Shown: piece by piece, positions 1 through 12,769 of the stretch
Position numbering within the stretch: the first letter of the stretch is position 1
Layout: each line of letters starts with the position of its first letter
Assembly (NCBI RefSeq): GCF_026151205.1
Contig: NC_087080.1
Location: forward strand, 9,265,720 to 9,329,719
Direction: 5' to 3'
DNA length: 64,000 nucleotides
Source: Bolinopsis microptera
Taxonomy: Eukaryota; Ctenophora; Tentaculata; Lobata; Bolinopsidae
The notes under the pieces: model-generated
The model's input: only the letters and a program-made list of their open reading frames with translations
Databases searched by the model: none
What the model was told of the DNA's origin: nothing
Translations under genes and position numbers: made by a program

Positions 1-1549
1 CTGTCGTTGGCGTTGCAGTCGGGATGGATGATAAAACCGAAGAGGAAGAGCTCGTGGTTTCATTATCACCACCTTTTGCTCCACCACCTCCATCCACGTT
101 TTTCTTGGTGGTCGACGATGACACCGACGACGATCTGTCCAGGGAAGACGACAACGACGAACTCTCCTCACTCGAACTCAACGACGACGTTGTGTATTTC
201 AAACTGGTTGTTGATGCTGAAAACTTCGACTCTGTTACGGCCATTGTGGTCCCCGTGGACCTCCCAGGTGAAAAAGTTATCGTGTTCGGTATCGTTGGTC
301 TCATTGTCGTTGAGGCGACTAATTCTGAAGAAGAAACCGAGGAGCTAGTCCCCTCCGAGGAACTTGTGGTCAATTCTGAGGACACGGAGCTCTGTTGACT
401 TGAGCTCTCAGATGAAGTCAAAATCACCGACGAAGTTACTGTCATCGGAGTAGTTGTCGGGATCGACGGCATCTCAGATGAACTTGATGTCACCACTTCC
501 ACCTCCGACACACTGCTCGATGACTCAAATGACGATGATCGGCTTTCGCTCACCGAGGATCTCGAGGAGGAAGCCACTTCATCGGATGAAGAGGTCATCG
601 ATGACCTACCGAAAGAGGAAGAAGGCAATATCGCCGTGTCCGTGGATTGTCTCTCCAACGATGACGTTGCCATGGTTGTACTTGGCGTCAAAGTTAGTGT
701 CGGAGACAGGGTAAGATACGATGTCGAAAATGAGCTCTCGGACATGGTCACAGTCGTAGGGGTCGCAGTAGGGACGGGTGACATTGAAACACCTGAACTG
801 CTCGAGCTCTCTCCTGTCGAGGACGACTTCTCCAAAGACGACGACATTGAGGAAGTCTCCAAACTCTGGCTACTCGAAATATCGCTCCTGCTTGAAGATA
901 TTCCTGATTCAGAAGATGCTGTTTCCGAACTGATGGTCAAGGATGTTCCAGCTGACGACGTGGATTCCAGTCTGATCGAAGACCCTTCTGAGGACGACGT
1001 TTTGGTGTATGATGACGTCCTGTCAGTGACCGAAGATCCCATTGATGACGACGACATTGTCATCGGAGTAGTTGTCGGTATTGATGGCAGCGATGGCGAA
1101 GATGTTGATCTGTCTGTAAGCTTGATCGTTGGTTCTGATGAGGTGCTGACAGGTTTTCGGCTGCTTCCCGTGACAGGTTCCACCCGCGTGTCTGTCACCT
1201 GATCAGTGGAAGATGTCGAGGATGTTTCACTCTTACCGCTCGTAACAGACGAACTGTCTGTCTTTGATGACGAAAATTTGGTGGACGTCGGTTCGGCAGA
1301 CGTTTCCGTCATGCCGGTATTCGTCCTCAAACTGGGCGACGACGAAATTGTCACATACGATGTTGAAAACGAACTGCTGACAGTTCTTGTTGCTGTCGTT
1401 GGCGTTGCAGTCGGGATGGATGATAAAACCGAAGAGGAAGAGCTCGTGGTTTCATTATCACCACCTTTTGCTCCACCACCTCCATCCACGTTTTTCTTGG
1501 TGGTCGACGATGACACCGACGACGATCTGTCCAGGGAAGACGACAACGA
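1..1549. repeat. Direct repeat inside the gene C mucin exon, period about 1.39 kb
   Basis: Bases 1-156 and 1394-1549 are identical by eye, including the Gly/Lys-rich island, before the copies diverge. The window therefore cuts into the second copy of a unit of about 1,393 bases inside the exon. Confidence 0.85.
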
Positions 1550-2181
1550 CAAACTTCCCCCACTCGACGTCGTTTTGGTTTTACTAAATGTAGGTTCTGC
1601 TGTGTTATCTGGTCTACCCGTATCAACAAGAGAAGAAATTATAGGGGTGTTCCAGCTACTTACCCGAATATCTGTCAAACTTGTTGATGATAAAACACTG
1701 AACATCGCTGATGATTCTGATAATAGAGGAGTATGAGACTTTAACGATGGCCTGATTATAATGGTGTTTCCTGTTGAACTGACAGCGGAAATAGTTAATG
1801 AATTTGTTGAAAACGTCCTTGGCGTTGTTGTTGGAATTGATTTATATGAATTACTTGATGAACTACTAATTTCATCAATTATATCGCGGGATGTCTGTAA
1901 CGTCCTTGATGTTTTATAGATAGTGTCTGTATAAATTGTAGTCCTCCCCTCATCCACTACTGAGGAGGTGCTAAAAGTAGTCTGTGGAGTGTAAGAAGCT
2001 GTAGTTGGTCGTATTAAACTAGTGTGAGTAGTTGATCGCACAGTCGTGTAAACAGTGTCTCCTGTGTAAGTAGGGAGTTGTCGGGTAGAGGTTATTGTAG
2101 TAGGTGTCATGGTTGGTATGGTGTGTGGGATTGAGTTTGACGTACCTACGGCTGGGCCCTCGCAATTCACATGTTCTTTCT
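1..2181 (-). CDS. Gene C exon 4: very long Ser/Thr-rich mucin-like exon, runs off the left edge
   Basis: The minus strand is open without a stop from an acceptor (tttcag) at 2182-2183 to base 1, about 727 codons. The exon opens with a short cysteine-containing segment (KEHVNCEGP), then turns into Ser/Thr-dominated sequence with few charged residues. A Gly/Lys-rich island (about 1470-1500) and runs of consecutive Ser codons, mostly TCG/TCA, stand out. This composition is typical of an O-glycosylated mucin or stalk domain. Phase agrees with exon 3 (C + AG). The plus-strand frames here also look open because the minus-strand codons are repetitive; I regard them as shadows. The 3' end of the exon and of the gene lies outside the window. 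The exact function cannot be told; a secreted or surface coat protein is inferred. Confidence 0.75.
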
Positions 2182-2405
2182 CTGAAATTAGTCGAGTGTT
2201 ACTTTTTTTGGTAAACTATCTGCATATAGAAGGTCGGTCCATAATAATCTAATTCAGCGCGAACATTTTCGATGTTATATTTTCTTCAGGTTAGAGCCAA
2301 CTATTTTTTTCTCGTAAATGTTCAGGAAATTTCTGAAAGATGGAAAAAATCTCGCAGGTCCTTCCATTTTATCACGAAAATTTTTCGCTAAGATATTTCA
2401 CTCAC

Positions 2406-2565
2406 GTGTAACCATAACCCTGATAGTCTCAGACTTCTTGAGTTGTTTCACGCTGATAGTCAAGTCTCCAGACTCCCTAACGTTGAACATCCTGAGCTCG
2501 TTCTGTTTGAGTGTCCGGACCACGTTGTAGAACGGCTGGCTCTGCCACGTTATCGTGTAGCTGCC
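2406..2565 (-). CDS. Gene C exon 3: second half of Ig-like domain 2
   Basis: The acceptor ttccag precedes GGCAGCTAC and the donor is C|GTGAGT. The translation has an Ig-fold pattern: YTITWQSQP (C strand with the core Trp), then ELRMFNVRESGDLTIS (the D/E strand 'G-x-L-x-I' motif), then SETIRVMVTR (F/G strands). The usual disulfide cysteines are not in their normal places, so this is a divergent Ig-like domain. Entry is phase 0 from exon 2 and exit is phase 1 to exon 4, so exons 2, 3 and 4 join in frame. Confidence 0.75.
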
Positions 2566-2983
2566 CTGGAAGGAGAATATTTTGAGTCGGTTGATTCTTA
2601 GTTATGTTTATATTATGTTTACTTAAATTAAAATTCTTTCATTTGATTAATATGATTATATAATAAATTCCTGTAAAATAAGGAACGTAGAGATTCTTAA
2701 GTATTATTAATTAAGTTAAGAGAACGTCAATTGTTAGCGCATGTATTTGTTCCTGCGTGTTCGAGGCGAAATATTTTCATGTAAAACATAGGCTTCCCAT
2801 ACTCTTATAGATTTGTATGTCGTCCATAATTTGCTGTAAGCATTTATATAACCAGCATGATATGTTGATGACAGGTTTTTAACAACAGCGTTATGTTTTA
2901 GTTATTATGAATTTAGCCAGATAAATACTTCTAACAAAACCTATCATGGAGACCAATTATTGGTTTAAATTAAATTAAAATAC

Positions 2984-3084
2984 CTCGTAAGGGGATTGAT
3001 CACTCTTCTTGACCAGCTTGATATTGACAGTGGTGTCTGAACCGTAGCACACCGTCACATCCTGTACTAGCAACTCGTACTCTT
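2984..3084 (-). CDS. Gene C exon 2: first half of Ig-like domain 2
   Basis: The exon is bounded by acceptor tttcag (AAGAGTACG) and donor GAG|GTATTT. It encodes EYELLVQDVTVCYGSDTT and then NIKLVKKSDQSPYE, which looks like the A-B strand region of an Ig fold ('V.V..G..v.i.l'). Entry is phase 1 from the mucin exon 1 and exit is phase 0. Splitting an Ig domain over two exons with this phase pattern is common in animal genes. Confidence 0.7.
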
Positions 3085-3660
3085 CTGAAATTGAGAGATA
3101 ATATTATGTTAAAACACAATTCTCAAAATTTCTCAGCTTTAAACCACGATTGAGTATTAACTAATGCGTCAACACGGTTAAGAGGTCATGCTATAACCTC
3201 ACTGTCACGTGACCCCAGTCAAAGTGAGTTAAAATGCTATTAATAGACCTCCAGACATGGAGGTAAAGGGCGTAAACCTGGGAGAAATAAACTTGGTAGT
3301 AAAGTTGAAAATTAATTAGGTGTCTCCTAGTTAGGTGTCTCCTAGTTAAGTGTCTCCTAGTCTTAGTGAGGCAGTCTGATCTAACCGTTTATATTGAAGA
3401 TCTAGACACGATAAATCTCTTGCTTTGACGAGATCATATTTTTAATGTAAGGTACCGGCAAGATATCATTATCAAACTTAAAGTTTAAACCGAGTTATAT
3501 TCTTTGCTTACTTTAATTCCTTAATCTTCTTTAACATTAATGCTAACTCAAAACTTCAAAACATGCGTGTGAACACGGTAAAAACGCCCACTTAACAGAA
3601 TATTTAAGAAAAATTAAAACCCAACAAACACTCCCTGAAGCAAAGGGACACTCTCGTTAC

Positions 3661-4969
3661 CTTCGATGTTGTCAACAATAACAGGAGGAGTGGTGGTGAT
3701 TACTATAGATTTAGTAACTGTACTCTCCGGCTGTGGAGAGGTTTCCTTGTCTTTCTTGGGACCAGTAGTTACACTTTCAGTCTTGGGACCGGTAGTTCCC
3801 TTTTCAGTCTTAGGACTTGTGATTTCTTTGTCTTTCTTGGGACTCATGGTAGTTACGCTTTCAGTCGGAGGACTGGTTATTTCCTTGTCTTTCTTGGGAC
3901 TGGTAGTTACACTTTCAGTCTTAGGACTGTTAGTTTCCCTTTCAGTCTTGGGACTAGTAATTTCTTTGGGACCAGTAGTTCCCCCTTCAGTCTTAGGACT
4001 TGTGATTTCCTTGTCTTTCTTGGGACTGGTAGTTACACTTTCAGTCGGAGGACTGGTGATTTCCTTGTCTTTCTTGGGACTGGTAGTTACACTTTCAGTA
4101 AGGGGACTGGATATTTCCTTGTCTTTCTTGGGACTGGTAGTTACACTTTCAGTAGGGGGACTGGATATTTCCTTGTCTTTCTTGGGACTGGTAGTTTCCC
4201 TTTCAGTTGGGGGACTGGTAAGTCTTTCAGTCATAGGTTCGGTTACCGGGAAATCTTTAGACGTAGTTACCACCAACTTCTCAGTTGAGGAGCCAGCATC
4301 TACACCAGATGTTGATATTGGAGAGTCGCTTGCGTCTGAAGAGACAATCTCCCTAGGAGTGGAGGGTAGGTCTCTTGTGTGTGGAGCTAATGACCGGGTG
4401 GTGGTCGGTAACACCTCTGTCTCCAGAACCTCTGTTATCTCCGTGGTCTGAGGCAGTTCTTTGGTGTTGATGGTCTCAGTGACAAAGTCTCCGCCGGTGG
4501 AAGTAACACTGGCAAAGTCCCTGGTGTTCGCCTCGGTGGGAGTGACACTACTCTTCTTCCTGGTGGGAGTCACTGTGGTCTTCTCCCGGGTAGGGGTAAC
4601 TGAACTCTCCTCTCTAGTGAGGGTGATCGGGTCAACAACTGAGGTGGGCTCCACCATGTTCCCACAATCTGTAACGGACAAGTTAAAGAAGGTCAGAGTA
4701 AACTCATCTTCACTGTGGACCAGGTAACTATACAGTTCACTGTCCTCAACCTGAGCGTTAGTAAACACCAGAGTTCCGTTCTGATGGACCTTATGTCTCC
4801 CATCCCCCGGAATATTCGTCCAATCCAACTCCGGAGTACTGGGGTAGCCCACAAAGTCAGGAGTGATAACAATGTAGTCTCCGATACATTTCTCCACTAG
4901 TTTGGGGAGGTTGGTGTAGCAGTCGCGCGGATCAAGTGTATAGAGGACGCTAAGCACTACCCACAACAT
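3661..4969 (-). CDS. Gene C exon 1: signal peptide, Ig-like domain 1 and Thr/Ser/Pro repeat domain
   Basis: The start is the ATG at 4969; an in-frame TGA lies 12 bases upstream. Residues 1-12 (MLWVVLSVLYTL) form a short signal peptide. Residues 17-110 are Ig-like: cysteines near 17, 28 and 107, an ELDW core Trp, and LVFTNAQVEDSELYSYLV matching the E-F strands with the 'D-x-x-x-Y' corner. From about residue 115 the protein is Thr/Ser/Pro-rich, and an 18-residue repeat containing TTSPKKDKEI and SPPTESV alternates proline/threonine with lysine-rich knots. The donor AAG|GTAACG is at 3661. The predicted product is a secreted or surface Ig-mucin protein; ligand and role are unknown. The 261-aa plus-strand ORF here is a shadow. 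Confidence 0.8.
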
Positions 4970-5837
4970 ACATAGGAGTCTTCACAGGATCACTGGTAGG
5001 GTTAGTACATGCACTCTGCTGGGGAGATTAGAGGTACTTTAAGGGGTTAATTTAAAAAACCTTATCTAGTGTACATAATAAGTCTGACGCAAAATAACAA
5101 ACTAAGGTATAGCAATGTAATATAAGCGAATATAAGCGAAGGTTAAACTTAAGTCGGCTATCAACATACAACTTATTGATATTTAAAAAATGTCAAATAT
5201 AGGTATGCCATCAACATGAAACTTATTAAACAAAAATGTCAACGATCGGCAGCAAATAAATGAGACGGTCGACTCTGGTAAGAACATTCTCGTCGGAACC
5301 ATATTAATTAGGCAACATTCTGCAACACGCGTGTCACCACCAATTATACAACGATCCGACATTCTGGCGGGCGTAAGAGTAGGAGTGTAGGCCCTTGAAA
5401 ATGTTATATATATTATACAGCCTACATATAATTTACTTGCAAATGTGGAATATCCAAGTAGTATACAAATGTAATCTAGGGCTATATCCCCGAGAACCGC
5501 ATATAGGTTTGTAAGGTTACTGAGTTCCAAAAAAGAAATGTTTAACAGGCTCAACGTGGCTTGATACAGACACTATGCGTCAGTGGTTGAGAGTAGCAAA
5601 TACCAGGAGAGAGGCAGAAGGGTGGTAGGAGAGGTTATACGGCTGCTGACAACCTGGCTCAAGCCTCAACATGTTAGGAATGTGAAGCAAATGTGGAGGA
5701 TAGGACTACCCAGTACAGTGACAACAGTGACTCGTTCGAAACAAATATCATGGATACTCTAAAAACTGTACGTTGGAGGCAACTAGCTGTTCTAGAGAGA
5801 GGAAGAGGGAAGCTCCTCTCTGTGGAAATGCGTTTGG

Positions 5838-6664
5838 TCGGAAGACTGCTAAAAGAAACGTGCAGCACACCTAATATTATTTGGTTGGAAGACTGCTAAA
5901 AGAAACGTGCAGCACACCTAATATTATTTGGTTGGAAGACTGCTAAAAGAAACGTGCAGCACACCTAATATTATTGGTTGGAAGACTGCTAAAAGAAACG
6001 TGCAGCACACCTAATATTATTGGTTGGAAGACTGCTAAAAGAAACGTGGAGCACACCTAATATTATTGGTTGGAAGACTGCTAAAAGAAACGTGCAGCAC
6101 ACCTAATATTATTGGTTGGAAGACTGCTAAAAGAAACGTGGAGCACACCTAATATTATTGGTTGGAAGACTGCTAAAAGAAACGTGCAGCACACCTAATA
6201 TTATTGGTTGGAAGACTGCTAAAAGAAACGTGGAGCACACCTAATATTATTTAGGAACAGGTTGGAAGACTGCTAAAAGAAACGTGCAGCACACCTAATA
6301 TTATTTAGGAACAGGTTGGAAGACTGCTAAAAGAAACGTGCAGCACACCTAATATTATTGGTTGGAAGACTGCTAAAAGAAACGTGGAGCACACCTAATA
6401 TTATTTAGGAACAGGTTGGAAGACTGCTAAAAGAAACGTGCAGCACACCTAATATTATTTAGGAACAGGTTGGAAGACTGCTAAAAGAAACGTGCAGCAC
6501 ACCTAATATTATTTAGGAACAGGTTGGAAGACTGCTAAAAGAAACGTGCAGCACACCTAATATTATTTAGGAACAGGTTGGAAGACTGCTAAAAGAAACG
6601 TGCAGCACACCTAATATTATTTAGGTTGGAAGACTGCTAAAAGAAACGTGCAGCACACCTAATA
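5838..6664. repeat. Minisatellite, about 17 copies of a 43-56 bp unit
   Basis: The unit contains GGAAGACTGCTAAAAGAAAC followed by GTG(C/G)AGCACACCTAATATTATT. Copies differ mainly by an optional linker TTAGGAACAG and a C/G variant in GTGCAGC/GTGGAGC. Otherwise they are almost identical, indicating recent expansion. Confidence 0.95.
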
Positions 6665-6964
6665 TTATTTCCACGTTACCACTCCGCTATGTAGGATGAG
6701 CTTATAATAACACCTGCCCGGCTCGTCAAACTAAAAAATGGCGCTGAAAACTACAAAGCAGGTTGAGAAAGTTACGAGCTGCTACAAAAACACAGAACCA
6801 CCTGACTTAGTGCCCTGGACGTGTTGAAGGTTCTACGAGTCAACAGGTCATATTTCACATTGTACAGTAGGTTAACTATTGGTCTATTAGAACCCGCTGT
6901 GTCGGGTACCTATTATTATTATTATGGGTTGGAGTCTACCAGGGAGACGTATCATTAACCTGCC

Positions 6965-7140
6965 ACCACCAGTAATAACATGCCAGCTGGAAGACACCAG
7001 TAATGACATGTTAACATGCCCTTTAACATGCTAGTTGTAAGACACCAGTAATAACATGTTAACATGCCCTTTAACATGCTAGTTGTAAGACACCAGTAAT
7101 GACATGTTAACATGCCCTTTAACATGCTAGTTGTAAGACG
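6965..7140. repeat. Tandem repeat, 3 copies of a unit of about 60 bp
   Basis: The unit reads ACACCAGTAAT(A/G)ACATG, then TTAACATGCCCTTTAACATG and CTAGTTGTAAG. It is noncoding. Confidence 0.9.
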
Positions 7141-7196
7141 CTGCTATATAGAGGAATGCTGCTGCTGCTGCAGGTTGGGCGGGTTCTAAATGTTAC

Positions 7197-7268
7197 GTAC
7201 TGTCAAGTCAGGCTTACAACAGTCGGACAGTAGCAAGTACTGTCAAGTCAGGCTTACAACAGTCGGAA
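7197..7268. repeat. Short direct repeat, two copies
   Basis: GTACTGTCAAGTCAGGCTTA followed by CAACAGTCGGA occurs twice, separated by a few bases. Confidence 0.85.
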
Positions 7269-9407
7269 AGTACGGTGGTTGTATCGCGCGTTAAAATTGA
7301 GTTATATATCAGTTATTATATATTACTTGGTACATGCTTAGGGATACTGACTGAGGGTGTTCACAGATCACACCTGTCATTAGGTACAAAGTAGATTTCT
7401 GACGAAAATAAGCAGAGTGACTTTATGACAAACTGTGTAACTTTGTAACTTTGTGACGGGTCTCAGACTCGATAATATGGAAAATCACGAAACACAATTT
7501 CATCAACACTAAAAACTAGCATATTCGAGATGGATCTAAGGTATGAAAGTAACAGGGACGGAATAATTGAGTGGTTGAGTGGTTGGTAACTTTGTGTCAC
7601 GTATATCAAAGGGTGGGGAAATGTCAAAGACACCGCAGAGTGCTTCAATCAGTCAATATTGGAATATTCATAAAATAACTGTTCCATGCTTACCGATCAT
7701 ATTGGACAGATATATTAAATATTCAAAGAAAGTAGACACGGCATACACCATATCAGAATATGTGACATTTACTTAATTTAGAAATATCTACAAGCCAAAT
7801 AAGGAGGATTCATGATTGCTGTAAAAGCGTTATCTTTCTACCGATATTCCGATACGGACCCGATAAACCGGATGATAAATGAACCGGAGACAATAGCAAT
7901 CTATGTAACAGTACCCTACCACACTACCTTTAGTAAGGCTCAGTAATTCAACTGAAGTACAAGATGAACATAACAGAAAGTTGTAACCCAATAATTATAA
8001 AGCCCCTTACGTATTGACCAAGTCTTCCTACCCGACCCCGCCTGGCACATAATTCGATATCAGCTCCTCCGAATCACGAAATTAATCTGCATACACAACC
8101 CTGGCAGAGGTTGACCAGGTAACATGAGGGGACAGATTACTTTATCATGCGGGAGAAGCTTATACCTTAAACCTGATTAAGGCGTAAATCGATTAGCAGG
8201 GTGGATTGCAGATGGTTTTCAGCGGTTGGATGGTGGTTAAAAGAGGGGGACATGAGTAACAAATACTCATGACCCCCCCTCCCCTATTATACAAGATGTA
8301 TGCCACTTTACAACTGCAAGTTTACAATTTTCTGGGTAGAATTGTCAAGGAATCTAGAAAAGTGGGGACTAACTATCAGGAAACGATCTTACTACAAACG
8401 ATCACATTCGAGCTGTTTTAAACTAATTACAACACTACAAATCTATTGCATTATATTTATTAAGCGTTATTACAAACTCAAGATTTATATCCTTAAACTA
8501 GTTATATAACAAGATTCTACCAATTATTATAAAGATTTTATTGGAAATTTGAACACTCATTCGTCTGATTGTGGGAAATATTTATTTTTGACATTTGGAT
8601 GTTCCTGGTGAAATTATTTGGAACTTTACATGGTACATGGTATTGGTGGTGGCAATAGAAATCCAGATATTGAAAAGGCGATAAAAGATGAAAAGAAGCC
8701 GTCTAGGATTCTAGGAGCCGTCCTATCCACTGAATCAATAATACTTGTTATCAGTTTCAGATCACTCCAATAATCAATATGCAGTGCTGCTGCATGATAT
8801 AGTGCAAAAACTAACACAAAAACAATCGGAAAGTAAAGCTGAAATCTATTTAAAATAATGGCAGACACGTAATTTCTAGATACCAATCTTATGAACTGTT
8901 CACTATGTAGAATGCAGATACTTAACATGTTTTAAAGACGATTTTCAAGCACAAGATATTGGTACTTTTATGGATTCAAATTTCAAAAGTCGAGGTTAAG
9001 AAAAGACAGTGAAGTATTCAGCGTCAAATTCTTGGATAAGAATAGAAAAATCCAAAAACTCCGAAGTTCAAAGCTGACAAACACAAAATACCTATATATC
9101 TTCAGATCCTAAGATTGTACGGAGACTGTACGTAAGACTGTACGGAGACTGTACGTAAGATTGTACGGAGCACAATACCGCTTTAACAGAGCCTGATGAC
9201 TGAATTGCATACAAAGATTATTATCGGATTATCTGTGATATCACACCCAGCCTGGCATTTAGAAAGCGTTTACTGACGAGTTTATCACTTCCAGCACTCA
9301 TCACTTTATTTTATATACACCGCTGGAGATAAGGTTCTGTCGGTGAAATTTAATAAACTAAGTAAGTCACCAACTTTAATTTAATAAACTTAGTAAGTCA
9401 CCAACAA

Positions 9408-9472
9408 ACCTATTTAACCTATATAACCTATATAACCTATATAACCTATATAATCTATACAACCTATATAAT
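9408..9472. repeat. Short tandem repeat of AACCTATAT
   Basis: About six copies of a 10-base unit (ACCTATATAA) in AT-rich noncoding sequence. Confidence 0.85.
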
Positions 9473-10143
9473 CTGATAATACTATTATACTAGCTAGCAT
9501 ATACGTTTGCGATTTCTATGATTTGAGAATTCAAAGTCTGAGTTTCCGGAACAATGTGTATATATACAATTAGATTAGGCGTGGGTACTAGGCGGGAATT
9601 CAAGATCGTGTGGCGGAATATATTTTATCAACAAACAATATTTAAATAGCGATTAAGAACAAAATAAGACATGTAGGGTTGAAGCAACTAGAAGAGCATT
9701 TTGGAGCAGTACATCGTCATTTTCAGGATGTCAATTCTTGACATAAGATGGAAAGTATCAAGCAGGATTTTAAACTTTGATGACTGGTGTCAAAAACGTA
9801 GAGCACTTAAGATTTCTTTAGACTTATAAAGTGTCTAGCGAAACGTGTACTCCTTATGAACTGAGAGAACTTAGGCGGTCAAGAAAGGTGAAGTTGAACT
9901 TCTTGGCCGCATAAATCTAAACTACAAGGAACGCAACAGGAATTCTGAGTAGTCATAGCGAAAATCATGATGGATAATTGTTTCTTCTTACGTATTGTAT
10001 ACCAGTATAGTTTTACATGTATCTAGATAGATCACTCAATTGAGATTTTATCTAATTATGAGTACAAAATGTATCTATAAAAACATTGGTACGTGCTCCT
10101 CGCATGCCGTTCCCCCTACACGTATTTCCACCAGTTGGGGTGA

Positions 10144-10256
10144 ACTTGTCAAACTTCCGCACGTGTTTAACCACAATCCAAGTAGCGCACGAAACTTCGG
10201 CAGAGTGATCGGACTTCTGTGGGCTTATGGGCTACTTGGATTGTGGTTTGACAAGT
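10144..10256. repeat. Imperfect inverted repeat
   Basis: CCACAATCCAAGTAGC (10171-10186) is mirrored by GCTACTTGGATTGTGG (10231-10246). The outer arms ACTTGTCAAA (10144) and TTTGACAAGT (ending 10256) also match; the left arm carries 16 extra bases between the two blocks. It may be a degenerate foldback element. No target-site duplication was seen. Confidence 0.6.
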
Positions 10257-11419
10257 CGAACTTCAGGGCTTGTCGAAGTATGCTACAGTGTATCCTAATT
10301 CCTACATTGCGTGTCAAACCACAGGCTTGTCGAGCTACAGTGCGTATTCCTATCATGATTGCATGACTTATATTACTATTATTACTTATAGTTAGTACTG
10401 ACTCTGAACAACTCTCAAATTTCAACAAAATAAACCTGAAACCCCTAGAAAGTAAGGTGTGAAGGTGACGCACTACTTGTACCGCTGACTATACTGCACA
10501 ACATATACTACCTGCCTCCAAAAGTGGTCGGCACAAACGATCGTTCTCAACCCGATCTATTTTTAGCTATGAAGCAATAGAGGCGTCCCTCGAATTCATG
10601 CACATAACGGCAGAGAAATAAAGTGTATACTTTATCCTTAGTTCAAGAATCATGCGAAACAGCCAAAATCTTAAATTTTGACCGAGGAAAATACACAAAC
10701 GCTTAGGTTAATTTATTAACATAACACGGACAAGAGTAGACGATCAATGTTTACAATTAATGTGTAAATATAAACTAAATGAATGAACTACACCTAATAT
10801 ACAGCAGCAGGAAATGGTTTGGTGTAGCCGCGTAAACCTGCTAAAAGGGGCGTCTGCGGCACTGGTGTGACATCATCACCTTAAAAACGCGGAAATATCC
10901 CTGAACTTGGAGTTTATTGGAAGTCAAGGAAGACTGAGGACTAGAAGTTGATGTAATCGAATTTAGAATTGGCCTTTGCGATATCATTGACACAACATTT
11001 ATCATAAATTGAGTTTAGGTTTGTTTTTATAGGGCAGTGCAATTCATTTTATAAACAAGCACTACGTTTTCAAGGTTATAATTTATAAGTAAGTTATTTA
11101 TAACGAGTTGTCGCTGTTTTATTAAATCACAACAATTTAAATTCAGAGGCGTGACGACCAAACAGTGTGCGTTAAAGTTTACCTACGATTTGAAAACTTA
11201 ATCACACAATTAAGCTCGCTCGTTAACGTATGAAGTTATCTTTTGAAGACAACTTTGTTAGAAAAGAAACACACAGTATTTTGTCGAATAATAGAAATAT
11301 TCAAAGCACACTTCCCCAAACCCAAAAACTAAAAGTGCTTACAAACTCTGAAACCGAACTCTCAACGGCACACACTAAATCTGCCGTTATTCGGCAGCTG
11401 GAGAAGTCACCCAACTCAC

Positions 11420-11508
11420 TTTGAAGCCGGGCAGAACCTCACATTTTTGGAGTCTGGTTTTAGTTAGGGTAGAGAGACCGAGTGACACGAGGTGACAAAT
11501 AACACCGC
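11420..11508 (-). CDS. Giant gene, last recognised exon: first half of a C8-like module
   Basis: The acceptor is cccaacaag at 11509-11510, preceded by a CT tract of about 170 bases; the donor is AAA|GTGAGT. Phase 1 entry agrees with the preceding exon (CAA G + GC). The translation GVICHLVSLGLSTLTKTRLQ followed by KCEVLPGFK fits the first half of a C8-like module (Cys, about 16 residues, Cys, then the intron). The exon holding the second half was not found. Confidence 0.55.
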
Positions 11509-11516
11509 CTTGTTGG

Positions 11517-11689
<173 letters not shown>

Positions 11690-12558
11690 GCTCAGCTTTA
11701 TAGGTTTAACCCCTACACAATTCATGTTAGATACGCTGGCGTATCATTCGCTTGGCGTGGTATTCTCTGCAGTATATTGTAGGAATTCTTTGATATGTAT
11801 TTGTGGAGACAGCGCTAACAAAGGATAGCACCAATATTATGGAATCTGTATAAGGAATGACGTTTGTATCATTGGTAACAATAACCTTGCCTTGTATCAC
11901 TTTTATGTTACCAGAACCCCCTTCAAGTTCGATGATATTGTTTAGCTTAATTAAAATTTGTGATAAATTGACGGTATTTCGTGATATTTCTTATAATTGA
12001 GAACATTTTTTTGATTCTATTTTCGATCCGTTTCTATTCTGGTAAGGCTTCTGAATTACAAACTGTTAAATCAATAGTGCCCGTCGGAATTGTTCAACTA
12101 GCATGGAGAGAGTCCTCCTCTGCGATGTACGAGGAGGCTAGAAATTTTCACCACCAAGCCCTAACATTGCTATTTGTTAACCAGTTTAACAAATATGAAA
12201 TGAAATGTTGTAACGGCTGGCGGACCTTGAGTCACGAAGTGATCTGACCGCTATATACGTCAGAACCGTCGGAAATTAGAGCAGCTCTGATATTTAGCAG
12301 AGATCATGTTTACTTATTAATCTATAGCTAGTACTATGTATCTATAAAAGATTAAAGACTTATATGATTCATAATTTATGATTATTCAATTGGACTTTCA
12401 TCTTATCTCCTCGTTTCATTCTCAAACCGAAAAGTTACAAGCTTGACACCAGTTAAAGACTTTATCTCAGTTGATAGAGTTAGAGACTCTACACCCCAAT
12501 TACAAACTCTAGCCCAGTTAGAGACTCTAGCCTAGAGTTACAGACTCGAATTACGAAC

Positions 12559-12700
12559 CTTGAAGACACTGCTCTGACAGCGGAACTATAATGTCGTGTT
12601 CCAGACACATGGTCCGGTACAAGGCGGACAGTTCGCAGTGGTTGGTGGAGTGGCACACAGCGTCCATACAGTCGTAGTAGAACCGCCAAACTGGGACTTT
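12559..12700 (-). CDS. Giant gene exon: second half of a C8-like module
   Basis: The acceptor is cgtttcag and the donor CAAG|GTTCGT. It encodes KVPVWRFYYDCMDAVC, then CELSALYRTMCLEHDIIV and SEQC. This matches the C8 pattern: aromatic-Tyr-x-x-Cys, Cys, Cys-x-x-x-x-x-Tyr-x-x-x-Cys, and a closing Cys after a short hydrophobic strand. Phase 0 entry continues from exon 12939-13031. Confidence 0.8.
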
Positions 12701-12769
12701 CTGAAACGGAGCAAGTTTATTATTGTTCAACCTGCGAGTTTCAGCGACAGAAAATAGGTTAAAGTTGAT

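Larger units (their letters stand above)
4970..11419. other. Region without a recognised gene
   Basis: This 6.4-kb stretch lies between the start of gene C and the last exon I can assign to the giant gene. It is AT-rich with several tandem repeats, listed separately. I found no ORF with domain-like sequence. It may contain further 3' exons and the 3' UTR of the giant gene and the promoter of gene C; I could not locate them. The 100-aa minus frame at 8626-8928 has a hydrophobic stretch but no splice or domain support. Confidence 0.6.

Noticed and set aside
24-1736. Three plus-strand ORFs rich in Asp/Val/Ser (24-398, 636-1202, 1206-1736)
   Set aside because: The minus strand is open over the whole stretch without a stop and connects in phase to Ig exons. 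The plus frames contain stops between them and are the complement of Ser codons.
8626-8928. 100-aa minus-strand ORF with a hydrophobic stretch (possible membrane anchor of the giant gene)
   Set aside because: No splice acceptor in frame and low-complexity hydrophobic residues from AT-rich DNA. I could not link it to the last C8 half at 11420.
11981-12247. 88-aa plus-strand ORF near a CCTCCTC...GAGGAGG hairpin
   Set aside because: No domain, AT-rich start and no support. It lies within an intron of the giant gene.
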